A DNA stretch of 34,049 bases from Bacteroidota bacterium (GTDB lineage: Bacteria > Bacteroidota > Bacteroidia > Chitinophagales > Chitinophagaceae), in the NCBI GenBank assembly GCA_013288445.1, contig JABDBX010000015.1:1-34049 (forward strand), given 5' to 3'. The translations under genes and the position numbers were made by a program. Each line of letters opens with the position of its first letter. Position 1 is the first letter of the stretch. Below, piece after piece: positions 7,638 to 16,029 of the stretch. The notes beneath the pieces were generated by a model. It worked only from the letters and a program-made list of their open reading frames with translations. It was not told where the DNA came from and made no database searches.

Positions 7638-8840
7638 ATGATCGTTGCGCCCAAACCAGAAAACGAAATAGAAAGAATATCATCGTTGTATGAGTATGGC
7701 ATACTCGACTCTATGCCTGAAAAGGAATATGACGATATTACCCGGATAGCCGCCAATATATGCGGGATGCCGATCGCCATTATTTCTTTAATTGACAACG
7801 ACCGCCAATGGTTCAAATCGAAAGTGGGTATTGACGATAACGAAACCCACAGAGACTTGTCGTTTTGCGCACACGCTATACTCACGCCCGAGGACGTATT
7901 TACCGTTCCTAATGCAGCAACCGACGAACGTTTTTTTGACAACCCATTTGTCACCGGCGCACCATTCGTAGGTTTTTATGCAGGAGTGCCGTTGGTAAAC
8001 GAAACCGGCAATCCATTAGGAACGCTATGCATCCTTGACAATAAGCCAAATGTACTGGCTCCCGCACAGAAAGAAGCGCTGAAAGCCCTTGCCCGCCAGG
8101 TTGTGGCAAATTTTGAGATCAAGAGAAAAAACCAGCAACTGGCAAACTATAAGCGGGAGATGGAAGAACTGAACAACGACCTTACCCAGTTTGCTTACGT
8201 GGTGGCCCACGACATGAAGTCGCCATGCAATAGCCTGGCCATGTCGGCAAAGATGCTGAAAGAGATGTACGGGGAGACCATGGATGAGCAGGGTGTGCAG
8301 TTCCTGTCGTTAATGGAGGAGACTTCGCACGCAGCGGTAAAAATGGTGGAGGGAATATTGGAGCATACCCGCACAGTGCATGGAAATGAAATAATACGGG
8401 AGCATTTTAAGTTCGGCAATCTTATTGATGAATTAAAGAAACTGGTAAAAGTACCTGAGGAATTCACGCTGATGGCAACAGGCACCGAACTTGCTATTTA
8501 CACATCAAGGTCAATATTGTTGCAGGTAATGCTGAACCTTGTGAACAATGCGATCAAGTACAACGACAAGAACAGGGGCGAAATAATGCTTGCCGCAGAA
8601 GACACGACCGTAAGTTACAAGTTCAGCGTCAGTGATAATGGGCCTGGCATAAAGGCAAGTGACCGGGAGCGCATTTTTGAATTGCTGAAAACCCTTGGCG
8701 TTACAGACAGGTATAATAACAAGGGCACGGGTATAGGGCTTGCAACGGTGAAAAAGCTTGTTGAAAAACTGAACGGCAGTATCAGCGTCGAGTCGGAAGT
8801 GGGTATCGGCAGCACATTTATATTTACTATTGGAAAGTAA
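7638..8840 (+). CDS. GAF domain-containing sensor histidine kinase
   Basis: N-terminal GAF ('DDITRIAANICGMPIAIISLIDNDRQWFKSKVG...'), H-box 'FAYVVAHDMKSPCNSL', N-box 'NLVNNAIKYN', G-boxes 'DNGPGI', 'GTGIGLATVKKLVEKLNG'. Confidence 0.95.
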   Translation: MIVAPKPENEIERISSLYEYGILDSMPEKEYDDITRIAANICGMPIAIISLIDNDRQWFKSKVGIDDNETHRDLSFCAHAILTPEDVFTVPNAATDERFFDNPFVTGAPFVGFYAGVPLVNETGNPLGTLCILDNKPNVLAPAQKEALKALARQVVANFEIKRKNQQLANYKREMEELNNDLTQFAYVVAHDMKSPCNSLAMSAKMLKEMYGETMDEQGVQFLSLMEETSHAAVKMVEGILEHTRTVHGNEIIREHFKFGNLIDELKKLVKVPEEFTLMATGTELAIYTSRSILLQVMLNLVNNAIKYNDKNRGEIMLAAEDTTVSYKFSVSDNGPGIKASDRERIFELLKTLGVTDRYNNKGTGIGLATVKKLVEKLNGSISVESEVGIGSTFIFTIGK

Positions 8841-8867
8841 CTATATCTGCGAACGATACAGGCATTC

Positions 8868-11800
8868 TTACTTCCCTTCAACGCCGTGTTCCTTACCAGT
8901 TTCATCAAACTGGCCCTGTACATTTCCCCGTGTAAATGATGCTGTTCCAAAAGCGAAGTATGAGATCTTATCGTACATCGCAGGCGCGCGGAACTTTCCC
9001 GTTTTCAGCTCTATTAGTCCCCATTTGTCCCCGTCTTTCACTATTGCTATTTTGTTCTTGTACACCTGTCTTATGGCGTCATACCTGCAAGCAATAAGTT
9101 GTTTTCCGTTACTGTTTATCACTCCCCATTTGCCGGCTTTTTGCACCAGGAATACCGGGTTGTCCTCCAGCGTATTGGCGTAGCTGTTATTGGCAATCTC
9201 ATCATAGACTGGCTGGGTACGCATAGCGCCATCCGGGCCTATAAGGCATTGTTTCTGCTTGCGATATCCCCTGATGAAAGCAACTCCCGGCTCCGCATAC
9301 CAAAGTGGTTCTACCTCGTCTAGTATCATCGGTGTTTTCATAGCCCCGTTGGTGTCCACGATCCCTAATTTATCTCCATTGCCTACCTCAAACAGAGCAA
9401 GGTCGTCACCTATGCGGTCTGCGCGGCGATAATCGCCTTTGATGAGCGTTTTTCCCCGCATATCGGTAACGCCCTTTATGCCCATGTAGTAGAGCCGCCA
9501 GTAGCCGCCATCAAGCTCGGGGTAGTACCAACCTTTTTTGGAGAAGAGTAAGCGGCCTATGTTATCAAATACTGAAGTTTCGGAATCCAGCCTATTTATT
9601 TTGTGCCCAATGATGTAATCGCCCTTTTCATAATCCAGGTCGAAGTAAACAGCGGGAATCTGCCACTCTTTACTTTCCCGGTCATATAGCCCTACCTTTC
9701 CGTTTACCCGTATCACCTGCTGGCCATTGAACCATATGCTTTTTATTACCGTTCCGTTTACCAGGTCGTCCCCAGCCGGCACTGCCGCCAGGGTATCCCT
9801 GGTGATGTTGAGCCAGTATTTTTTGCCATCAAGCCATGCGCTGAAATTATTTCCGGGCCGCCCAGGGCCAATGCTTTCCCACCTCCCGGTCAGCGTCCTG
9901 CCTGCGCCTGACAGTATAGTGCAGTAGTTATCTCTTTTAACGGTGAGGTAGTTATTTTCCAGCGTTTTGGGGTTGTCAAATCGGTCGTAGGCGCATGGTA
10001 GTATCTCTGCGCCACGTGTATTGCAAAGCCCCTCCTTCCCGTTTCTATGGGTAACAATATAGGGTTGGCCGCTAATGCTTTCCAGCGAATCATATTCCGG
10101 TGGTATCATCCAACCCTTGCCAACGATGGTACATCCCCATTTGTTATTGTCGAGCTGCACAAAGTAACTATGGTTGTGCGTACCATCTGGTACCAGTTTC
10201 TTTGTGTGCATATAGGCCACCCGGTCGCCGGTAAGGATATCTATTAGCGCCGGGCTGCCATCAGCGAGGTAGTATTTTATGGGTTCGTAATAGCCGGGAT
10301 TGAGCGCATAACAGTTTTTAACGATCTGCGTGCGCTGGGCTGTGTCCAGCTTTATGGGTTCAGGAATGGCGATTTTGCCCACAATATTATAGAGCGAATC
10401 GCCCAGGCTATCCAGAACCAGTACGGACGTTCCTGTTATTACTAAACCCTCAGGCTTTTTCCGGAAGGGTAGTACCTGGCTCCCATCTGAGTCAATGACA
10501 GCCACGTTGCCTGATGAGTCGCGCACCAGGAGGAAATTGCCCCGGTTATTGTAATTGAATCCCTGGAAATAGTCTGCGATCTTGATCCCTTTTGAATTGT
10601 ACAATCCCTGGTCGTTTCCGTAAGGCAATAGATAAACCCAACTGCGCATCCAGGGCGTCCCCTTTCTTTCCCGGTGTTCTTCTTTTCCGGTGCGGTGTGC
10701 CTGGTCATATAGTAGCGTCATGCCTGCTAAGATGTTGCCGGTATTGTCGTCCTGCCGGTTCGGCATCTGGTCCATTACTTCCGGTACACTTATATATCCG
10801 CGTTTGTCGAGAATACCATATTTACCGTTTCGAAGGAACCAATAATTCCCTGTGTTCAACTCACCGACTGTGTCAAGATCATGTTTCAATACATTGTGGC
10901 CGGCGCTGTTCATCACCCCCCACTTCCCGTTTTCGTCCTTTAGGAGCAGCATGTGCGCACTATTAAGTATCACCGCCTTTCCATCGGTGTAAAGGCAATC
11001 GTGAACTAATTTGCCCTCCATGTCCACAACGCCCCATTGGTCGCCTTGGTACACTTTGAGCGCCCGGTCCCTGCTGTCGGTCTTGTAGGCGGTGTATGCA
11101 ATGGGCAGCAGTAATTTGCCGGTGTTGCTGACTAAGCCATACATGGTATCCTGCTTCAATAAAACGTAGTCTGCAGGGAATGGGTCTTGCCAGTTGGAAA
11201 GTGGGACGACCCCGCCACGGTAGCGCGTCACCGTCAATTTGTCGGGATCGATAAAGGTAACGCTATCTTCGTTTACTACTTTAAATTTTTCCTGGTACGC
11301 CCCCGTGATTATATCGTTGCGCAGCAGTTTGCCCTTGTCGGTTACCAGCCTATAACCTGTGCCATCGTTGGCAAGAAACACATGCTTCTTCAGCACGTGG
11401 ATCTCGCGGTATTGCACCGGCAATACCAGGGTTCCTTCATCGTCTGTGAGCCCATATCGGCTTTCATCTGGTATATAGGGGCCAACGGTCAACCGATAGT
11501 CTCCATGCAACTGCCCCAGAGATGGATCAATTTTCTCCTCAACAGGGTCATCGGTTATCTCTGTTTTCTCGGCAAGCAGGTATCCCAGGTCAGCCTCTTT
11601 TAGGGAAGTGAATTCCGCAGGGCCATCCTGCTTGCCCGAGACGAGGCGGCGCAAGCCAGGTACCTGTTCCCTGGTATAAGTATCATCGGGCGCAAACCTG
11701 TACTTTACAATTTTTCTATGCCGCATATCGTACCAGGCAACGACGGGGCCGGGGTTGCCAATATCTTCAAGGGCGATATACCGCTTTGCGTAAAGCCCGC

Positions 11801-12764
11801 TCATATCATAACTACCGGCAGGCAATACCAGGGTGCCTGCAGAATCTCTCAGCTCCGGCCCTATGCCATTGAGCCGGTGCAGCACAAACCAGCAATTTGC
11901 GGTAGGGAATATGAGGTTATAAATGGCCGGGAAAAGCTGGTGCGCATTCGTGTCTATCAGCGTCTTATTTTCTGATCCTCCGACCGAAAGATAATTGGCC
12001 AAGACCGGGTCGGGGTAGTGGTCGCCGAGCTCGGAATATTTGAACGGGGACAGATACTTACCAGTGGGTTTCATTAACGCCCATTGCCCCATTTTTTTAA
12101 TCCCTGTCATCCCGTTGCTGAAAAACGAACAGCCATCAAAAAGCCCCGAAAAAACAGCCTTCCCCGCCCGGTCGAAAATATAAAGGGAATCGCCAGCCTG
12201 CGCCCCGCAATAGTATTGCCCCCGGTATATATGGTCGAATCTAAGCGGGATAACCGTATCGCCTTTATAATTTATAGCGCCCTGCGGCAAATAGGCCAGG
12301 TCGTAATTGGTTGCAGGTATAAACCGTGGGCAATCCTGCCAATTATAGAATTTCATTAGTTCCACACCCGCTGCGTTGATGAGGGACAGGTTTGTGCCAG
12401 GGCCATATATACCTATGATGCCGGGGTCGAATACAACTGCGCTGTCAAATTTATAAGGAACCTCGCGCACCAGGTTTCCGTTGCTGTCTGTCAGTGAGCA
12501 GGAGCCGTTCATGTGATCCAGTACCAGCATTCCACCGATATCGCTGATGCGCGTGTATTCTGGTAAGGCCAATAGCCTGCCGGTACGGTCGGCCATGCCA
12601 TAATAATTTCCTTTTTTGAAAAGATAAACATTGTGTAACCTGGTAACCGAGTCAAACTGAAGCGATAGCTCCTTGTAACCATCTGCGGGCGACTGTCCAA
12701 GGGACATATACCCGGCTAAAAGGCAAAACCATAAGAGTACAATGCGGTATGACAAACCTCCCAT
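8868..12764 (-). CDS. Very large secreted WG-repeat-containing protein
   Basis: Many 'KWGVINSNGKQLI..YD.I' / 'WGVVDMEGKLV' repeats (WG_beta_rep) along the whole length. Signal peptide MGGLSYRIVLLWFCLLAGYMSLGQ from an internal ATG; the ORF extends to 12812. Confidence 0.88.
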   Translation of the reverse strand: MGGLSYRIVLLWFCLLAGYMSLGQSPADGYKELSLQFDSVTRLHNVYLFKKGNYYGMADRTGRLLALPEYTRISDIGGMLVLDHMNGSCSLTDSNGNLVREVPYKFDSAVVFDPGIIGIYGPGTNLSLINAAGVELMKFYNWQDCPRFIPATNYDLAYLPQGAINYKGDTVIPLRFDHIYRGQYYCGAQAGDSLYIFDRAGKAVFSGLFDGCSFFSNGMTGIKKMGQWALMKPTGKYLSPFKYSELGDHYPDPVLANYLSVGGSENKTLIDTNAHQLFPAIYNLIFPTANCWFVLHRLNGIGPELRDSAGTLVLPAGSYDMSGLYAKRYIALEDIGNPGPVVAWYDMRHRKIVKYRFAPDDTYTREQVPGLRRLVSGKQDGPAEFTSLKEADLGYLLAEKTEITDDPVEEKIDPSLGQLHGDYRLTVGPYIPDESRYGLTDDEGTLVLPVQYREIHVLKKHVFLANDGTGYRLVTDKGKLLRNDIITGAYQEKFKVVNEDSVTFIDPDKLTVTRYRGGVVPLSNWQDPFPADYVLLKQDTMYGLVSNTGKLLLPIAYTAYKTDSRDRALKVYQGDQWGVVDMEGKLVHDCLYTDGKAVILNSAHMLLLKDENGKWGVMNSAGHNVLKHDLDTVGELNTGNYWFLRNGKYGILDKRGYISVPEVMDQMPNRQDDNTGNILAGMTLLYDQAHRTGKEEHRERKGTPWMRSWVYLLPYGNDQGLYNSKGIKIADYFQGFNYNNRGNFLLVRDSSGNVAVIDSDGSQVLPFRKKPEGLVITGTSVLVLDSLGDSLYNIVGKIAIPEPIKLDTAQRTQIVKNCYALNPGYYEPIKYYLADGSPALIDILTGDRVAYMHTKKLVPDGTHNHSYFVQLDNNKWGCTIVGKGWMIPPEYDSLESISGQPYIVTHRNGKEGLCNTRGAEILPCAYDRFDNPKTLENNYLTVKRDNYCTILSGAGRTLTGRWESIGPGRPGNNFSAWLDGKKYWLNITRDTLAAVPAGDDLVNGTVIKSIWFNGQQVIRVNGKVGLYDRESKEWQIPAVYFDLDYEKGDYIIGHKINRLDSETSVFDNIGRLLFSKKGWYYPELDGGYWRLYYMGIKGVTDMRGKTLIKGDYRRADRIGDDLALFEVGNGDKLGIVDTNGAMKTPMILDEVEPLWYAEPGVAFIRGYRKQKQCLIGPDGAMRTQPVYDEIANNSYANTLEDNPVFLVQKAGKWGVINSNGKQLIACRYDAIRQVYKNKIAIVKDGDKWGLIELKTGKFRAPAMYDKISYFAFGTASFTRGNVQGQFDETGKEHGVEGK

Positions 12765-13068
12765 ATTTATAAAGACGTAGAGCGCACGCTCATTATTGGG
12801 TAAGGAACGCATTTTAACAAATATTGCGGGAAATTAATGAAAATATAGCACGTGATAAGAAAAGAGCTATAACAACATAGCCGTTTCGGCAGAAAGAATA
12901 GCAGAAGAGAAGTCTGCGGTTTTCACCGGAAAAAATCCTTGTTTTACCTTCCTGAAACACCTGCTTTACCTAATTTCATTAGCCCGTAACTTAGGGTTGG
13001 TATATGTTTGTAGTAGTGTTTAAGCATTCACAAATGCTATGAAATGCTAACGGATAAAACGAACAACT

Positions 13069-13722
13069 ATGATGAGATTTTTCCGGCGCTTCAAGGATTT
13101 AGCAGTGGAAGGCGCACAGGCAGATTATTACGACAAGAACTCCCGGGATCACCGGATGGAAGAAATAAAGGAGGAAGCAAAAGAAGTATGCAGGCACCTC
13201 GGGGATGGGGATTCTGTGCTGGAGGTGGCGATGGGCCCGGGCTATCTTTCAATCGAACTTGCTAAAACTGGCAAGTACAAAGTAACCGGCATTGACCTAA
13301 GCAGGGACCTCGTGGCAATAGCTACTAATAATGCAAAAGCAGCAGGTGTTGAGGTGAGTTTTGTGCAAGGAAATGTATGCAATCTGCCTTTCCCGGACCA
13401 TACTTTCAATTTTATCGTTTGCGTACTTTCCTTTAAAAATTTCAAAGAGCCAGCTAAGGCGTTGAATGAGATGTATCGGGTTCTGAAACCAGGAGGCACC
13501 GCATTAATTATGGATTTGAACAGGGACGCATCTAAGCAGGCAATGCAGGAGTTTGTGAAGGGATTTGGGCTGACTGGTATCAGCGCATCCATAGCCGGAA
13601 TTATCCAGAGGAATGGCGCTTATACAAAAGCAGAATTTGAAACTTTTATCACGGAGTCGGGATTTAAAGAGCATGACATAAAAGAATCAAGAATGGGGTT
13701 CTCCATTTACCTGAGAAAATAG
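13069..13722 (+). CDS. Class I SAM-dependent methyltransferase
   Basis: 'VLEVAMGPGYLSIELAKTGKYKVTGIDLSRDLVAIATNNA' (motif I), 'LPFPDHTFNFIVCVLSFKNFKEPAKALNEMYRVLKPGG'. Confidence 0.92.
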   Translation: MMRFFRRFKDLAVEGAQADYYDKNSRDHRMEEIKEEAKEVCRHLGDGDSVLEVAMGPGYLSIELAKTGKYKVTGIDLSRDLVAIATNNAKAAGVEVSFVQGNVCNLPFPDHTFNFIVCVLSFKNFKEPAKALNEMYRVLKPGGTALIMDLNRDASKQAMQEFVKGFGLTGISASIAGIIQRNGAYTKAEFETFITESGFKEHDIKESRMGFSIYLRK

Positions 13723-13845
13723 ATTTTTGAAACCTTGTAAAACAATACCACTTAGCAGCGGCGATAGTAGTTGACCTCACTTTTTGACGTGAGACTGAAC
13801 CGTTCCGAAAAACGACAACTGCATTGGTATTTGGCGCCAGCTCCA

Positions 13846-13853
13846 TAACTTTG
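13846..13853 (+). promoter_or_regulatory. Bacteroidota promoter (TTG-N19-TAACTTTG) for the NHL gene
   Basis: TTG at 13824-13826, 19-bp spacer, TAACTTTG at 13846-13853, ATG at 13873. Confidence 0.6.
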
Positions 13854-13872
13854 GAATAAAAATGTACGGGTT

Positions 13873-15216
13873 ATGAACTTGCCGAAACTGCTTATTATCT
13901 GTTTATCCATTGTCACTTTTAACGCAAGTGCGCAGATCATTACTACTATTGCCGGGAACGGTAGCATAGGCTTCGGGGGCGATGACGGGCCTGCGACAGC
14001 CGCGAGTTTCAACACACCTAGTTTTGTGGCCAAGGATGCGGCTGGTAATGTGTATATATCTGATGCCGGTAATAACCGGATACGTAAAATGAATACAGCC
14101 GGCATCATATCAACCTTTGCGGGGAGAGGGTCTGCTGGTTTCTCTGGTGATGGCGGACAAGCCACCGCAGCTTTGATCAACGCGCCACAGGGGATAACAT
14201 TTGACCGCGCCGGCAACCTTTACTTTTGCGACATGACCAATTATTGTGTCCGTAAGATAAGCACTTCGGGCATCATCACTACTGTGGCCGGTATGGGAGG
14301 CACTCCTGGTTCCACAGGCGATGGTGGACCTGCAACAGCGGCAACAATGTATAATCCCACTGACGTGGCATTTGACACTGCCGGGAATATGTATATAGCA
14401 GACATGATAAACAGCAGGATAAGAATGGTGGACAAAGCCGGCAATATTACCACCCTCACAGGCCCTGGCGGGCCCGGCTATGGCGGCGACAACGGCCCGG
14501 CCACAGCGGCAACTATCAATCATCCGTGGGGCATAGTGGTGGACACACCCGGCAACATCTATTTCTCGGATATGGAGAATAACAGGATAAGGAAGATAAG
14601 CACGAGCGGCATCATGACTACAATTGCAGGAACCGGGCTATATGGCTTTACAGGCGATGGCAGCCCCGCAACAGGCGCGCAGATAGATAACCCGCAGGGG
14701 ATAGCTATGGACCAAAAGGGCAATATATATTTTGCCGACCAGGAAAGCAGCGCGGTCAGAAAGATCACCACATCGGGAATAATTTATACACTGGCGGGTA
14801 ATAACGCTCCGTTTTTTGCGGGCGACGGCGGCCCGGCAACGGCAGCTTACCTGGATCAGCCAACGGGTGTGTGGGTGGACCCAGGCGGAAACATATACAT
14901 AGCCGATACGGGGAATAACAGGATCAGGTACATTGGCAATGGCACGGAAGCAACGCCGGTGCTGCACGGTGTGCAGGCGGGCTTATCGGTCTATCCTAAT
15001 CCGGGCAATGGCCAGTTTTACGTCAAACTAACCACTGGCGCACAGGAAGCCGTGGAAGTGCATGTAACAGATATACTTGGCCAAACGGTGAGCCGAATGC
15101 ACTGTACAACAAATGCCCCCTATGAGCTAACCGCCGATGTGCCGACGGGCGTGTATTTTGTTACGGCGACTACGGGTGAGGGGACGTTTAATGAAAAGAT
15201 TGTGGTGGTGCGGTAG
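13873..15216 (+). CDS. Secreted NHL-repeat (six-bladed beta-propeller) protein with T9SS type A sorting domain
   Basis: Six ~56-aa repeats 'I.TTIAG.G..GF.GDGGPATAA....P.G...D..GN.Y.AD..NNRIRK...SG'; C-terminal 'LSVYPNPGNGQFYVKL...GVYFVTATTGEGTFNEKIVVVR'. Confidence 0.93.
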   Translation: MNLPKLLIICLSIVTFNASAQIITTIAGNGSIGFGGDDGPATAASFNTPSFVAKDAAGNVYISDAGNNRIRKMNTAGIISTFAGRGSAGFSGDGGQATAALINAPQGITFDRAGNLYFCDMTNYCVRKISTSGIITTVAGMGGTPGSTGDGGPATAATMYNPTDVAFDTAGNMYIADMINSRIRMVDKAGNITTLTGPGGPGYGGDNGPATAATINHPWGIVVDTPGNIYFSDMENNRIRKISTSGIMTTIAGTGLYGFTGDGSPATGAQIDNPQGIAMDQKGNIYFADQESSAVRKITTSGIIYTLAGNNAPFFAGDGGPATAAYLDQPTGVWVDPGGNIYIADTGNNRIRYIGNGTEATPVLHGVQAGLSVYPNPGNGQFYVKLTTGAQEAVEVHVTDILGQTVSRMHCTTNAPYELTADVPTGVYFVTATTGEGTFNEKIVVVR

Positions 15217-15236
15217 CGTGGTCAGCGGCTTCAGTT

Positions 15237-15956
15237 TCAATCATAAGGCGGGGACGTCCAGTGGCCGGCTTTAGCCTTAATTTTTCCACGCCGGTTGATG
15301 ATGAAATAATCGTCACCTAACCGTACACGTGCCCGGTTGTTTTTGAATCTTTCGGCTTCTTTGTACCGGATCGGTACAACAAGTTTGCCACGATGATCGA
15401 TATAACCTCTACCGCCTCCCTTGAACACGATAGCCCTGCCTTCGGAGAACTCATCGCAGTTGTCGTAGGGAGCATCAAACTTTTTCTTCCCGTTATGGTC
15501 GATAAATATTTTCTGCCCCGTGCTATCTGTGACGAAGGCCATGCCATCGCTAAAACTGCCCGCGTTCTTATAAATAAACGGCAACAACTCTTTTCCATTC
15601 ACATCTATATACCCACACTTGCCGTCAACAATACAAGCAGCCAGCAGGCCCTCGTGCAGCAGTTGGATTCCACGGTATGTTACCGGTACAACTATTTTGA
15701 ACTGGGCATCTGCAATACCGCAACGCTCGTAATCGGTTGAGGCAAGCCAATAGCGGTCGGGAGTAATGCGAACTATGTACACATCCTCCGTAGTCGAGCG
15801 GGCCGAATCAAAAACGACATGTTCTTGAGGTGGTACCTGGGCAACCAATCGGATTGGAGCTATACCCAGAAATAAACACATCGGTGCAAATACCCGCAAC
15901 GTTAGCGTTTGCAGGATGGAGAGAGCGGTTTTCGGTATTGATGTTCTGATGCGCAA
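15237..15956 (-). CDS. WG-repeat-containing secreted protein
   Basis: WG-type repeats ('KCGYIDVNGKELLPFIYKNAGSFSDGMAFV', 'GRGYIDHRGKLVVPIRYKEAERFKNNRARV'). Confidence 0.85.
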   Translation of the reverse strand: MRIRTSIPKTALSILQTLTLRVFAPMCLFLGIAPIRLVAQVPPQEHVVFDSARSTTEDVYIVRITPDRYWLASTDYERCGIADAQFKIVVPVTYRGIQLLHEGLLAACIVDGKCGYIDVNGKELLPFIYKNAGSFSDGMAFVTDSTGQKIFIDHNGKKKFDAPYDNCDEFSEGRAIVFKGGGRGYIDHRGKLVVPIRYKEAERFKNNRARVRLGDDYFIINRRGKIKAKAGHWTSPPYD

Positions 15957-16004
15957 ACTTATATTGATTAAAAGTAGCTACAGTCGCAGCTATTAGTGGC
16001 TTTC

Positions 16005-16012
16005 CAAAGTTA
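16005..16012 (-). promoter_or_regulatory. Bacteroidota -7 element (TAACTTTG) for the small WG gene
   Basis: CAAAGTTA on +, about 50 bp upstream of the WG-gene start at 15956. Confidence 0.4.
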
Positions 16013-16029
16013 GCAAAAAACGATTTATT

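Noticed and set aside
13873-15216. Regularly spaced repeats as a CRISPR-like array
   Set aside because: The ~168-bp periodicity is the protein-coding NHL repeat; DNA repeats are diverged and in frame. No CRISPR-type direct repeats were seen anywhere in the window.
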